DNA from: Amblyornis subalaris
Lineage: Eukaryota > Chordata > Aves > Passeriformes > Ptilonorhynchidae
Assembly: GCA_018881555.1 (NCBI GenBank)
Contig: JACAXG010000018.1
Coordinates: forward strand, 6,199,634-6,263,633
Length of the DNA stretch: 64,000 nt
Reading direction: 5' to 3'
Both the position numbers and the translations under genes were made by a program. How positions within the stretch are numbered: the first letter of the stretch is position 1; each line of letters opens with the position of its first letter. This document shows, in pieces, positions 37,545-50,300 of this stretch. The notes below the pieces were generated by a model, which was not told where the DNA came from, did not search any database, and saw only the letters and a list, made by a program, of their open reading frames with translations.

Positions 37545-39038
37545 CTCCGTGGGAGCGGGCGAGGGGCGCCGCGCCGGGCAGGGCGAGGGTCGGCCGCGTG
37601 GGGAGCTGTGGGCGAGGTGCCGGCGGCTCGTTCGGCTGGCGGCCGCGCTCGGGGAGCACTTTCGGCGGTCGGCGGCAGGCACCTTGCGGCGGGGAGGAGA
37701 GCCGGCCGGCCTGCGAGCGGCGGTGCTATCCCATTGTTCAAGCGGAAAGACTCGGGGTGCGAGGGAAGGAGCCCGGCGTGTCTCCTCCATTCTCCCGCTC
37801 CCCGCCGCCCCCCTCCGCCGTTTCCCTTCGCGCCGGAGGAGCGCCGCCGCCAGGGAGCCGAGGGCCGGGCCGGGCTGTTCGGCACCAGCACCGACAGCTC
37901 AGGTGCACCGGCGGGATCGGGGGAACGGACGCCAATCCTTCCCGAAGGGCTGTGCCTCGGGCGGCTCCGGGAGAGGAGGAAAGTTGCTCCCTTTCCTGCA
38001 GCAAGCCCAGGAGCTGCTGAACTGGCCTCACCTGGAAGGACTGAGCAGTTCCCACCTTTCCCATCAGGTGCCTTTGCGGCAGCAAAGCCACGGTATCCGG
38101 GAGACCACGGGGAGCAGAATAACACCCCCTCCCCGCCCCTCCCGCTCTCGCCGCACATCTCTTGTTATCTGCTCTGTCTCGCTGTGCTCCCGGGATCACA
38201 GGAGGATCTATAACTGTGATCTGTCACCGAGGAGAAGGTCGTGGATGAACTCCCTTCCAGCAGGGCAACGAATCACTTCTCGACTGCTTATTATTATCGT
38301 GTTCTAGGACCAGCCCTTTCCTGCTAAACTTGGCTTGGGAGCGTACAGCAGGAGGGGGCGCGGGGGGTGGAGAGCCAAGCCCAACAGCATCTTGTGTGTT
38401 TGACTTTTTTTTTTTTTTCCCCTCCCTCCTCCTTCCGTGAGACAGTTTGATGAATGCCTGCGAGAGGGGTATGATTTGCTGAGGCGCCTCTGGCAGGGCG
38501 GTGTGTGCGCGGTGTCAGCCCCGCCGCCGCCCCCCGNGGGGCTGTGAGCGGCCCGCGGCGGGGGACGCGCGTGGGAGCGGCTACAGCGCTGCGCGGGCCA
38601 CCGCGCAGGAAGCGCCGCTGGGGCGGACGGGGCTCCGCGGCCTCTCAGCGGGGCGTCACGGCTTTGAAAGGGGCGAGGAGGAAGATAAGTAACTCGCCCA
38701 ACTCCGCCGCACCCTGAGCCCCTGGGTTTGCTTCGCCATCGCGGGGACCGTGTGAAGACGAGACCCAAGTGCCGCCCCTCCCCGCCACCGACGGGCTAGC
38801 GAGGGACGGCCCGGGCCCGGCCCCGCGCCCAGCGAAGTTGCCTTCAGCCGCGGACCGGTGCCACCCGCCTCACTTTGCCGGGGTTGTTTTCTTGACTTGG
38901 CTTTGGATAGAACGGACTTCGCTGTCTCCGCACCCTGAAAGTTGCCCGAGCGCTCCCCGCGGCGAGGAGGAGGGCGGCGCGCCCCGCGCGTCCCCGGGGC
39001 CGAGGCCGGTGGGCCCGGCTGGGCTGCAGCGGGCGGTG
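37545..39038 (+). other. SLIT2: Presumed SLIT2 5' leader region
   Basis: GC-rich DNA between the possible core promoter and the start codon; the true start site cannot be read from sequence. It may be continuous or contain an intron: a T-run/pyrimidine tract followed by GACAG at 38,441-38,445 resembles a 3' splice site, but no matching donor is certain. The last in-frame stop before the SLIT2 ATG is TGA at 38,715-38,717; from there to 39,039 the frame is open but has no ATG, which supports 39,039 as the first in-frame AUG. Confidence 0.45.
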
Positions 39039-39214
39039 ATGATGTGCGGCTGGGGGAAGCTCACCCTGTCCCTGGGGCTGCTGCTGGCGATGGCGGGCGC
39101 GGTGGCGCCGCAGCCGTGCCCGGCGCAGTGCTCCTGCTCGGGGAGCACCGTGGACTGTCACGGGCTGGCGCTGCGCGGCGTCCCGAGGAACATCCCCCGC
39201 AACACCGAGAGGCT
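39039..39214 (+). CDS. SLIT2: SLIT2 coding exon 1: signal peptide and LRRNT cap
   Basis: SLIT2 is a large secreted glycoprotein that binds ROBO receptors to repel axons and guide migrating cells; the N-terminal LRR domains carry the receptor-binding activity. This exon encodes residues 1-58 plus two bases of codon 59. It starts [13 protein letters not shown]; hydrophobic residues 8-23 form a signal peptide, with cleavage likely near AVA-PQ. Next comes the LRR N-terminal cap with cysteines 27, 31, 33 and 40 ([14 protein letters not shown]), then [18 protein letters not shown]. From the cap onward it is almost identical to human SLIT2 as I know it, and the signal peptide differs, as usual. There are two adjacent ATGs (39,039 and 39,042); the first is the first in-frame ATG and is chosen. 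It ends at a GTAAGT donor, phase 2 (CT|G). Confidence 0.96.
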
Positions 39215-41023
39215 GTAAGTAACCCGGCCGGGGCGGCGGCGAGCGCCCCTCGGCCCCCGGCTCCCCTCAAGGCTCCCGCCGGCTGTCGGGTTGAGGTGGC
39301 CCCCGGCGCCGGCCCGGTTTGGGGTCCCGACGTCCTTTGGGTGGAGGGTTTCTGTTCCTTCTCCTGCTGCCGTGCCCGCTTCACAGCGATGCGCGGAGAC
39401 ACGGGGAGGTGGGCGCTGCTCCCAGCTGCTGCCTACCATCCCGGGAAGCCGCGGTGAGGAGCGCGGCTCCCGCCTCCGCGGGGAGCGGGAGCGGGCACCA
39501 CCGCGGCCAGGGGGGCGCCCCGAGGCGGCGGCGGAGCGGCCTCTCCCCCCGCCGGCGCCCATTTCCCGGCAAACTTGGCTATTACGGCTCGCTTTCCCCG
39601 GGGCAGAGCCGGGCCGCGGCCCCGCCGCGCTCCGCGGGCGTGGGCAGGGAGGCCTCGGGGCGCGCAGCGCTCCCTCCCGCCGCGGAGCCGCGGTGGTCGG
39701 CGCGGAGGGGCGGGCGGGGCGCGCTGCCGCCGCTGCCCCGGCGTGACGCGGAGCCCGCGCCGCGTTGCCCCGGCGCCAGCGCGCATCTGCCGGTGGGCGA
39801 GGGCACGGCGGGGTGCGATAGCCGCGCTCGCAGNGCACGAAGTCGTACTATAGCGGTGATCCCTCCCTCCCCTCGCGTACCCCGCGGCTGGGCTGGCTTC
39901 TACATGTGGTCGGTTATTTATGATATTGGGCAGCCTTTCAGAGGGGTCGTAGGAGGGGAAGTGGTGTGCGCATTATTTCTTACTCTCTGATAAGTCATTT
40001 AAATGTTGGCACGTGAACGCGCGTCTAGAGTGGTGAATTTCACTCCGGAAGAGTATCAGGGACACATTTCTCCTGAGACTCGTGTGGTTTCTTTACAGTG
40101 GTGTTTTGGCCACGTGTGGTATAAAGCACTCAAAAAAAATACCTTTTTTTTTTCTCCCCCCTAGCTACGTTGGGAATGAGCTGTAATTGTTAGAGTAGCT
40201 TCCATGTAATACCACTTTCTAATAGTTTATCTCATGAATTGCCAAGTCTGGTTTTATTTGTAGTGATTGGAATTGAAAGACATTTATATCTTGAATTCAA
40301 AAAGTTATGAAAAATAGGCATATACTCCGGAAGAAAAATTAGTGTAGAAGTATGATGAGAAATGCTAGGGCCTAAATACAGGTTTCTGTTGCTTCTGAAA
40401 ACGCTTTGCATTCCGCAGTCAGTATAGTTCCTGTGCAGCAAGTGGAGAGCTTAGTTTTGGTAAACTCTTATTTCCCATCACTTACTCCAACAGTGTTATG
40501 CTTGTTTGAAACCTAATGTTTGTTATAGGAAGTTAAGTCCTATGCCATCTTTTTAACCGTACTAGGAAATCTGAANATTGATTGAAATAATGAAAATTGT
40601 CTTTATTTCAGTCACTTGGTTTTTGTAATGGTNAAATAAATGTTGTAGCATATAATATAGATATACATATATGTAGTAAGTGTAGTGGTTTTCTAAATGC
40701 AGTTATAACCACATTCAGAGAGCTTTGGACTCTTCTATTGTTAAAGATTGTAGTTAAAGATAAACATGAGCTTTGTAATGGCAGGCAGAACTGACTTTCC
40801 AAGAGTCTCTTGTTACAAAGTTTCAAACTACTGCTTTCAAGACAAACCTTAGTTCAGTTGCTTGGAAATCAGGAACTCGCNTGGTGTTAATTGTAGGAAT
40901 GGTTTGTTGTGTTCATTTATGTCCCTAACTTCTGAAAATGCTGTGCCCATGTAAACAAACAAAACAATTTAAAAATAGTTTCTGAATGTTTTAATTTTGC
41001 TGCTGACAAATTATTCTTCTTAG
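39215..41023 (+). other. SLIT2: SLIT2 intron 1 (1,809 bp)
   Basis: Bounded by GTAAGT and a pyrimidine-rich tract ending TTCTTCTTAG. The first 650 bp belong to the CpG island and contain dense GC boxes; the rest is AT-rich with no repeat identified. Open frames in the GC-rich part are artefacts. Confidence 0.9.
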
Positions 41024-41095
41024 GGATCTTAATGGAAATAACATCACAAGAATCACGAAGACCGACTTTGCTGGTCTAAGGCACCTTCGAGTTCT
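41024..41095 (+). CDS. SLIT2: SLIT2 coding exon 2: first LRR of domain D1
   Basis: A 72-nt exon completing Leu59 and reading [12 protein letters not shown], then [11 protein letters not shown]. It is one leucine-rich repeat with the LxxNxI scaffold (L61, N64, I66, I69, F74, L77, L80). The sequence matches human SLIT2 by eye and differs from SLIT3 (KMDFAGLKNLRV) and from SLIT1. Flanks are TTAG acceptor and GTAAG donor, phase 2 at both ends, so the exon is symmetrical. Confidence 0.97.
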
Positions 41096-42292
41096 GTAAG
41101 TTTTTCCTTTCTGTCTTTGATAACTTTTAGGACTGATGCTACAGTTTGTTCAGTTCATTAGCTGGACGGGTTATCACTTTTTAGCTCTTGTCTTACCGTA
41201 TCTGAACTTAAAACCACTCTGCCACACGTTATATGCTGTTATGCATAAGTTAGCAATTCCCTTAAATAGAATTTGTTTAGATTTTTTTAATCTCCCCTTA
41301 AAGCTATGAGAAGTTGAGGATTTAATTTGGCACATAGCTTACAAGTAAGAGTTGCTAAAATTGGTTGAANAACCATTGGAGTTAGTTCAGTTTAAGGCTA
41401 AAAAATTTATAGTTCATACTGAATATGGGTAATCTCAACCAAAACTATAAGGGAATTCATTAAGAAAAAAGTTATTCCTTTACTGAATGTAAAAGCAAGT
41501 CCCAGGTGATTATTATTGCTTTTCTGTAGTTTCTGGACAAAAAGGAAACACTTTAACAGTGAATTTGAGGAAGGAATTGGTTGGTTGGTTTGTTTGGGTG
41601 CATTTTTGTTTGTTTTAAACAATCTTGTTTCGAGCATTCTGAAGGTTTTAAAATTTGTAGGGTTTTTTGGGGTTTATTTGTTGGGTTTTTTTCCTGCGGG
41701 AAATATCTAACTACTTAGCTTATTTGTTAAGGCTGGTTTAATTTGAGCAAGTAGTCTTGTAAAATCCTTTTCCTTTTCTCTCAGAAATAGAATATAGCAT
41801 TGTAGTAATTTTTAATTTTGTTGCAAAACGGAACTACTGTTATGGTTACAGTCTCTGTGCAGTCTTTCACTCATGTTTCTCCCAACACCATGATTCAGTG
41901 TTTTAGTTCCATTATTCTCATGTGAGACCAATATCGCCTTCATACTGTTCAACTGGAGTCTTATAACTTGCCGAAGAGCAGTGATGTGTGTGCGTGTGCG
42001 CACACAGCATGTAGGCATACATGCAGCTTTTTAACTTGGGACTCTTTAAGTAAATGAGCAAATGTACTATCAATTCCTGTTTCTTTTACCAAGGCTTATT
42101 TTCCTTCTTCTGGGTATATGAGCCCGTGTAAATTGTTGATGACAGGGATCTGGAAGGTTAAAGTGGATGTCACTCTAGAATAGCTGTTGTGTTGTTTTGA
42201 AGAATATGTGGCTGCCTTTAAATGGCAATTGTTAATGCAACAAGTGATCTCAGAGATATTAAAACTTACATATAAAAATTTCTATATTTCAG
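41096..42292 (+). other. SLIT2: SLIT2 intron 2 (1,197 bp)
   Basis: Starts GTAAGTTTTT and ends CTATATTTCAG. It contains a G/T-rich tract (41,577-41,692) and a short TGTGTGCGTGTGCGCACACA alternating run near 41,986-42,005. No exon or transposon is seen. Confidence 0.9.
41577..41692. repeat. G/T-rich low-complexity tract
   Basis: TTGGTTGGTTGGTTTGTTTG words followed by GGTTTTTTGGGG and GTTGGGTTTTTTTCC, interrupted by about 40 bp of ordinary sequence. It is the same class of tract as those at 24,951 and 45,061. Confidence 0.6.
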
Positions 42293-42364
42293 TCAGCTCA
42301 TGGAGAACAAGATTAGTACTATTGAGAGAGGAGCATTCCAGGATTTAAAAGAACTGGAGAGACT
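42293..42364 (+). CDS. SLIT2: SLIT2 coding exon 3: second LRR of domain D1
   Basis: A 72-nt exon completing Leu83 and reading [15 protein letters not shown], then QDLKELER. It is a leucine-rich repeat with L85, N88, I90, I93, F98, L101 and L104 in the scaffold positions. QLMENKIST is the human SLIT2 sequence and differs from SLIT3 (HLEDNQVSV), which settles the paralogue. Acceptor TTTCAG, donor GTAAGT, phase 2 on both sides. Confidence 0.97.
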
Positions 42365-45060
42365 GTAAGTATTTTTAATTCTAAAAGTATCAGCTTTTTA
42401 GAGGTCAAATTCGTTGTGTGTTAAGGTACTCAGGCTTCTGATTTTTTTAATTTTTTTTTTTTTAAACTTGGGACTTCTAGCCTTACTGAGAAATAAGAGA
42501 AGTAAGAAATTCTCAAGTAGTATATATGGTACTCGGTTGGGAGGGAGCATTCAAGAGCAGTCTGGATTCAAAGTGCAAACTGCAATTGTTCTGTAGGAAA
42601 TAGTTTGAATACTATCAAATATTTTCACTTTAATGTTGCATACGCANGGCCTTTTGAAAACACTAATGCACCAAAAAAAGCTTGTTCTCTGACCTGTAGT
42701 GTTAGGTGTTAGTGTTAGAGACTGGATGTTTTATACAATGTCTTATTGGAAGTAACTACTTGTTATAAAGTGTTGTCTTGTTACATAGCAGTAATTGAAT
42801 TCTACTCCAGTTTTTATATGATGAAAGCTTCTACAAAGGCTTAGAAAAATATGAACTCTTAGTTTTCAAAAATAATTTGAATTTGGATTTAAAAGAAAAG
42901 ATTGAGTACTGTGGGGAGAGAAGATGGAGCAGAGATGAGAGGACCTTGTCTGGTGAAGTTGAAGTACAAACACCTGCTTGGTTGCAGTGGCACCTAGAAA
43001 ATGAGTGATTTCCAAACTAGTTTTCAGTATGTGCCTTCATATTTTGTTACACTTCAAATGAAAATATTTTTTTAAATGTATTGTGCAGCTTGGGACATCT
43101 CACTTGTTAAAGGCAAGATGCTGATTGTTGGACATAGTTTCAGTTTAGAGCCAGGAAAGTCCAAGAATGTCACTGTATTAATGTATGTTCCTGTAGAACT
43201 TGAGTGGTGTCTTCGTTATTACGCATCTTAGTTGCTGCATTTTCATTATATCACCTTTTCTTTAAGCATGCCTCTGAGGTCTTATTTAGTTTTTCATTTG
43301 CTGCTGCTTTAACTTCATAAAAGTATTTCTGCTTTACTCCATTGAAAAGCAGCATTGGCCTGAACATGGTTTGTCTTATTATAGTTGCTTTGTATCCACA
43401 GCTGCTCTGTGTTTTAAACAAAACCCCCCACAAACCATTATGGTTTGGTTGGTCATTTAGACAAAGCTATTCAAGAGACTTAGTAACCACCAGTGTAATT
43501 ATGATATTTCTATAATAGTTGAAATATTATGTACTTGAGATAATTACCTCATTTTTTCAACTAAACCAAAGTAAGTTTTTGAACTAAAAAATGAAAGTGT
43601 TATTACATAGTATAACTTTTTTAAAAATAAATTTTAATGAGTTCAATTGCTCTTTGAAAAAAAACTGGCTGTGCATTTCTAAGTCGTATTAAAACACTTA
43701 ATGCAATGCTTTTTTACAGTGTGTTTTAAACTTGTACAAAGTATAGGGATTTAAAACCGCTTCTCCTGCTGAGGGATATGTTGGAATAATATATACACAT
43801 TCCTAAATTTGGTTTATGGTATCTAGATAAAAAATTAAACAGCAGTGTAGTTCATATTGTGAAAGTAAATACATACATGAAACATGAACAAGCATTAAAA
43901 GATCCACACTTTCACTGTGGGTGTGGTTTGACACTGAGATCCCAAATGCTTGGAAAGTTTTAAAGCAGTTTATAGGCAGCCTTATTTCTTAATTATATCA
44001 AAGTAAGATCCTGCTGTCTGACTTATTAACAAATTTCAAAAAATTTTTTAACTTGCNTCATAATATCAAGGCATTTACTGGTTATATTTCTGAAGTATAG
44101 AATTGTTGTACCAGAGAGAAATGAACTTCAGTAGTTAAAACTTACTTTTCTGATATGTTTGTGTTTTGCCATTACATTTTTTCATTTTTTTGTTGGTTTT
44201 CCCTTGATAATTGGAAAACAATAGATATTTTCCATTTGCATAAGATACTAGTTCTGAAGAGAAATTGTGATAATTGTGGCTACTTTTGTGGGTTATTTTT
44301 GTTTGCCCTTCAGCAGACAAACTATGATATTAGGGAGTTTAGTTATTTAGACCTACAAAGTTAGATTATGTTTTGTCTTCAGAGTTATATTACATCTGCT
44401 CCAACACTTGTCACTTTCTTTAATTTGCTGGAATTCAGTCCGTGCTAGGTGTGTGAGTGACTTGTAATTTGAATATATATGCAGGATGTCTTTAAACTGC
44501 CTCAGCTGTTGGCTAAGAGCAAATATTTCTTATTTGTGGGGAAAAGCTGAGAAAGTTCTTCTTGTTTACAACTGCCAAGTCCATCTGATTAAGGCACATT
44601 GTTATCTGACAGCCAATTCATCTCCTTGGGATTTTGAAATCCAAAATGATTTCTCAGGAAACCTGTGGGTACTTCATTCAAGTATTTTCTTTTATACATT
44701 AAATAGCAAGCACTTTAAAGCTTTTTAATTTTTTTCAATGTCTAAGTGTAGGGTGTCACATTTTCACTCTAAGTGTAGTGTGCCAAACTGTTGTCAAAGA
44801 ATACCTGACACAGACCTTTTAGCATGCCAGCAGAAGGTATAGGAGAGCCTCACTGCAGTTTAAATGAACTCAATTTGGTTTATAAGATTGCTTACATGTA
44901 ATACTACTTACGTTGAAATATCGTGTGCTAGTGTATACGGGCTGAATTTTAAAATATATTTCCTGTACTTTAGTACTTTCTTTAATGTGAACAGCAGACT
45001 TTCACAGTAGTTTCCCTTTGGGGAAAAAAAAATACCCTTCTCTTTAAGTGAAGTGGTGAT

Positions 45061-45118
45061 GGATTTTTTTGGTTTGGTTTGGGGTTTCTTTTGTTTATTT
45101 TGTTTGGGTTTTTTTTTA
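45061..45118. repeat. G/T-rich low-complexity tract
   Basis: GGTTTGGTTTGGGGTTTC followed by GTTTATTTTGTTTGGG and a T run. Same class as the other G/T tracts. Confidence 0.6.
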
Positions 45119-47310
45119 ACTGGAATTTCAGTTACAATTTTTTTTTTTTTAAACTGGTAACTGATTTCCAGGGAACTGTTTGGTTGGTTGGTGAGTTACT
45201 TCTGAATACTCATTTATACATCTGATAATCCAAAATGCTGAATATCCTCAGCTCCCTCTAATGGAAGGGAAGACCTGAAACACTTTGCAAAATTAATCTC
45301 ATAGAGAAGAAACTCTCAACCTCTTCAGAAGGGAACTGCTTAAGATTGATTTGATTAAATCCATGTATACCTCTCTCAGGTGGTTTCTCCTATAGTTTAA
45401 TAAAACAACAACATACCTCTACACAAGGTATGTCGATTAGTATGTACACAAAGATATTTAGACCTAACATGCTCCACAATGGGAATTTGCATCACACCAG
45501 TGTAATTGTAGAAGTGCAATGGAACCCAAAGCTACAGTAAATACTGCTGTAACAAGTAATTATTACTACAGCAGCCTGTATTAAAGGAAAAATGTTCAGT
45601 TTGCAATAAGTGATTGTGTAGCTATGCCTGCTACATAAGAAATAGGAAGGAAAACAAGGTGGAAAATAGCAACTTAATAAGTTTCAGGTTTGTGGAAACT
45701 TTAGCTGGAGAAGTACTGGTGAAGTTGATATTGCTGTAAGCCTTTTAGTTGGATATTTCTGTGAGAAGTGTTCTGTCAAATAAATGGCTATACACTGCAG
45801 CGTTCACTTAGTTCCAGTCTCTGGCAGACATGAAGGCTCTTAAGGGCTGAGATCTTAAGGCCAGTCCAAGCCAGTTTGGTACAACACTGCCTGAGCTGGC
45901 AAGTCTGCCATGAATATGGTTTTCTTTGGGGGCTGTATCTTGAATGGGAGAATCACATGGTCTGTTGTGTTGTGTAGATGCTCTGTCTGCTGAAACAACC
46001 CTCTTTGGTTGAAAAATGGGCTGTATGTACTGAAGTTCAGTTGGGACATCTTGTACCTTTGAGTTCATCCTGAAGTAGTGCTAAAAACTCTTGGATTAAT
46101 TACAATCTCGACTGTCCTGTATTTGACACCTGCAAGACTTTCTGTATTAACTAGTAACTTGTGTGAGCTCATGTTCCTGACCAGGGCCTCCAAAGAGTGT
46201 ATGGCTGTGCAGTACATGGGAGGTCTCAGAGAAAGAGTTGGAATGTGGCCTGTTATGTTTTGTGAACCTCTCTTACACAGACTGCAGTCGTGTCTGGTGG
46301 TTTTCAATGTGCTTCATGGCAGGGAGACAAAAAGGGTCAAAACATGGAGGATTTTTCACAACACTTATGGATTTGCAGATAGCACTGCTTATTGTTGGGA
46401 ACAAAACCTTTTGGAACAATTCCTTATGAGAATGTGAAATTAAACACTTGTTTCTTCTTTCTTCATAAAGCTGTCATCTTGGGTATGATGTTTATAATAG
46501 TTTGAAATAGTATCTTATTCAAGCAAGATGAAGATAAACTGAAAGTTTCCACTTTATGGAAACTAACACTATTAGACACAGCTTTAAAAATTATTTTTAA
46601 TAAGTGTAGGCCATTGTTATCCCCAAGGTCACCTCGTTCGCTGGTGTTGCAAATACTGCTCACAATATCCCAGTGTTTTTACAAGTTGTTGTCATCTGGA
46701 GAGAAGTATAATATTTTGTTGANGACAGATGCTGTAGACTGTTGAACCAGTTCTATTAGGAGCTACTTAAATCTAAAATTTCTTTACGGTTCTTTTTACT
46801 CCAGAACTACAGGGTAGTCAGGTTTTGAGAGCTAAATATAATCTTCACTTGTTTATTTTTTAATTTATAAAAAAATATTTTTTGGCTGTTAGTTATCATA
46901 GTTACGTTAATCATAATTTTTCCTGCTATTTAAGTCTAGTAATTGGGATTCCAGCTGTTATAATTCTAAGACTATGCTAAACATGGAAAAAAAGTCAGTC
47001 TAGGAAGAGCTTACAGCAATGGTTTGAAAACTACTCACATTTTTCTTCCTGTATTTGTGAATAATCCATTGAAGAAGCAGTATGTCCTTAAAATGCTAAT
47101 TTGGAGTCTGATTCTGCAGACATTTACCATGTGAATAACTTGGTTTGCATGAGTAGTCTCACTGATTACTCTTGTGAGAAAGGTTACTTGTGTGGCCTAA
47201 AAGGTTTCCAGGCCAAACCCCTATACTTTAGATTCTTGAATTAATAGATTTTATTTCCAAAATGTCCATTTATTATCTTAATAGTTCTAAAGTGTTACCT
47301 GTGCAGACTT

Positions 47311-47370
47311 AAAAAAGCCAAACTACCAAAAAAAACCCCAAACCAAAAACCCCCAAACAAAGAAAAAAAG
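47311..47370. repeat. A/C-rich low-complexity tract
   Basis: CCAAAAAAAACCCCAAACC and CAAAAACCCCCAAAC words with a trailing A run. It is the complement type of the G/T tracts in the same intron. Confidence 0.6.
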
Positions 47371-50300
47371 GCCACCAATCCCCACAAAACCTATTTCTGC
47401 GGAAAACTAGTGTGTAGATAGAATATTACTCTCAAAGGAATAACTGCAACTTCTCAGTTGGTATCTGAGCTGGATACGCCCACCATACCTCCCCAAAAAG
47501 CAGCCCCCCTGAGCTACATGATGTGAATAAGATGAAATCGTGAGTTCAAGAAAAGATTGCTGTAAGGGTTGAACATCAAGTTGGTACATGAAGTAGCTTT
47601 TAACTGAAAGCTATCTGTTGTATTTTCATGTTTCTCACAATGCTTTACTGAATGATGTAGAAAGAAATATTTCAAGAATTAAATGTTTTGTTACAGTTCA
47701 TTGATTTTTCTAAACTTTTGCAATGCAGTTCTAGAATGACAAACTGAGGAATTGTCTCTGCTTGCTATTTATTTGGGCTCCATCTCCACAAATTAAAACA
47801 AGTTATTCAAAGTTATCATGAAGAGAGCAATTACTTAGGTGTGTACTTATGAGTGTTTGAGTAGTACTGAAAGTCATTATTGTTTTGTTCACGCTGTGGA
47901 TGAACAATTTGAAACTTACAGATGTGTTACAGCACAGAAGGGAAAGTTCAACTACATAGTTTCAAGGAAAAGTTCTTTCTACTTAGTAAACAAACTCTAG
48001 TACTATGTGGATTTCTTTTCAGGATACAAATCTGTANGTGAAATTACTGTGCTTTCAGCTTCTGCAAGGGCCTAATAACCTCAATACATAGGAGCTCATC
48101 TTGTCAAAAATATTAAACGGAATTCAGTAAAAAAAAGTGGGGTTTAGCTGTATTTCATATATTAGAGGGTTAGAGTTATCTGTTTGAGCTCTAATCTAGT
48201 CTGATAAACGTGGTAAACTATTACACTGCATTAGTAGGTTTTGAAATCATAAAATCAAAACTGACTTGGGAATTTCTGAGATCTCTGAATGTATGGTGTT
48301 TTACACAGCATCTCACCTTACAAAATTATGCATAGCAGGATGGACTAAGAAATAAAATGTTCCATCTAGGATGAAAACAAATACAGCTTGTCTTGGGCAT
48401 AACTGCCCATCAGGCCTGGGCATTTATCATGGGCATTCATAGCTATCAAATAGACTAGATGAACAAGCACTGTTCTTTCTGCCTAGCCTAGAAAAGGGCC
48501 ACACTATATTATGTATATGTTCTTTCTTAAGGTGCAGACTTACTGAGTTGCTGATGGGAAAAAACATACTGTCCACATTAAAATAAACCTGAATGCTGAC
48601 TTTTTCTTATGTCTTGATGTGTGGCGTGAGATTGCAGTTTTATTCCAATTAATTGACTAGCTCTATCAATAAAATGTAAATTTCAAATAGGAAAATACTT
48701 CTAAAAGAAGAATAGCGAGTTTTTCTGTGATCCTTTAAATGTGAGCTGCATCAATAAATTAATCCCAGAATAAGTAGGTTTGGACTGAACTTTCTGGGTT
48801 TTGAATCTGATAGTGTATAGTAATTTCAGTTACAGAAGAGAAGTGTTAGAAACCGTAGATTTCAATTCTATGAAGTTATATGATGAAAATTCAGGAGCAG
48901 GGACTTCTGGAAAAAATGCTAAATGTTGTCTGTTTTTGTGATGCAATTTCATGTTTTTAGCTGAAACAAAATATGATTCCCCCCCCAGTTTACAGACACT
49001 TAGGTGTAAAGTGTAAAGGCTAATATGGAGTTTTAGGATCCCTGGCAAAAATTCTATGTTAGCAGTAGTCACCACTACTGTTCCAGGAATCATTTCTATC
49101 ATTATCATACCTAAAGGCACAACTGATAAATGAACAATATTTCATGTTGTTCTTGATTATAAGTTGTGTCAATGAAATCAGTTTCTTGGTGATAAGACTT
49201 TGTGTTATATAGTATAGAAGTTGTACTGAGCTCTTTGAATGAGTTCTTAGCTCTTTAGCTGGAAGTTAGTCTCCAGTTTATTTTCTCACTCAATGCTGGT
49301 CTTCGTTTTGGTGCGCAAGTTCATTACTGAAGTCTGGGAACTAATTTCTCATTCTGAGCAGTTCTGACTACTGGAGCTGGGAAAGTCTAGGTTGGACTGC
49401 CTAAAACCTGCAGGGTTATGCATGTGATTGTTTTTTAAGGCTGCTTGATGTTGTGCTTGTCTCCCCCCCCGTAGCGTTGATACTTAATCACCCGTGCGGC
49501 TTCAGTCTGAATATATGAGCATTTCAAGGGTTAATACCTTCACACAGGTGATAGGTAATGGAAGAATAATGAGTTCAGTTTTTGAACAGCCCCGAAGGGG
49601 GTGAGCAGTTATTCCTTGTTAATCATGGATGTGAAAAACCCTTCTCTTAGCTAGCCTTACATAGTTTAAGAGCAATGTTTGACACATTCCTCATCTTAGA
49701 ACAGGGAGGACACCATGAAGCCTGCAGTGATAATCACTTACCAAGGGAATGTGCCACTATCTTACCTGAATTATACTGGCTACCTGTTTTAAAAAAAAAC
49801 AAACTACTTTAGTTATTCTGTATTAGCAAACTTTTGTCAAAGCAGCTTCAAACGTCTTCTTTAAAAATGTCTGTTGAATCAGAAATAGACAAAGACTGTC
49901 TTTGAAGACAGTTTTTAAAAAGATGCAGTGTTCTAATGGAATTTAAAAAAATCAGATTATAGCTACATTATGATTACAGAACACTACAAAATGTTTAATA
50001 AAACTTTAAGTCCAAGAACTATGTTCTTCTAAAAGCCTTGTCAATGCCCACTATTATTTTTATTATATTTTATTCATCTGAGTGTCTTTTCTCATGGGAC
50101 TCTTTTATAGGTCTTGAAGTCAAATTGCAGTGAGAAGTCCTGTTTGCTCTTTGCAGACCTTTTTACAAATTCCAGGGCAGGAAGGCTGTTTATTTTTCCC
50201 ACATCTGTTTTGTGCTCATCCTTTGTGGCATTNTTTGCTGGATGCTCTTCTTTCTTGCTTCTTCTGAAATGGGTAATTTGCACTGTTGCAAAATGGTGAA

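Larger units (their letters stand above)
37060..39880. other. CpG island over the SLIT2 promoter, leader and exon 1
   Basis: About 2.8 kb in which CpG is abundant and G+C rises far above the AT-rich flanks, with a short AT-rich break near 38,390-38,420 (a T run) and sharp edges near 37,060 and 39,880. It covers the putative core promoter, the 5' leader, coding exon 1 and the first 650 bp of intron 1. GC-box words such as GGGGCGGGCGG (near 37,438) and GGCGGGGCCGGG (near 37,480) mark the left half. Unmethylated islands of this size are typical of developmental regulators. Long open frames on both strands here (up to 381 codons) are products of high G+C, not genes. Confidence 0.9.

Noticed and set aside
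37068..38213. 381-codon + strand frame and a 263-codon minus-strand frame (36,999-37,790) in the CpG island
   Set aside because: High G+C removes stop codons in all frames; the products are low-complexity Arg/Pro/Ala/Gly strings with no domain, and several frames overlap on both strands.
38718..39038. N-terminal extension of SLIT2 from a non-AUG codon
   Set aside because: The frame is open back to a TGA at 38,715 but has no ATG, and the signal peptide fits exactly from the ATG at 39,039. An extension would bury the signal peptide.
39158..39838. 226-codon minus-strand frame over exon 1 and intron 1
   Set aside because: It is a GC-rich artefact antisense to SLIT2, with no recognisable domain.
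41986..42005. Alternating TG/CG/CA run as a Z-DNA-type regulatory site
   Set aside because: It is too short and imperfect to support more than a note.
45800..46440. Possible transposon or retrocopy in intron 3 suggested by open frames on both strands
   Set aside because: No terminal repeats, target duplication or family motif could be found, so it is not listed as an element.
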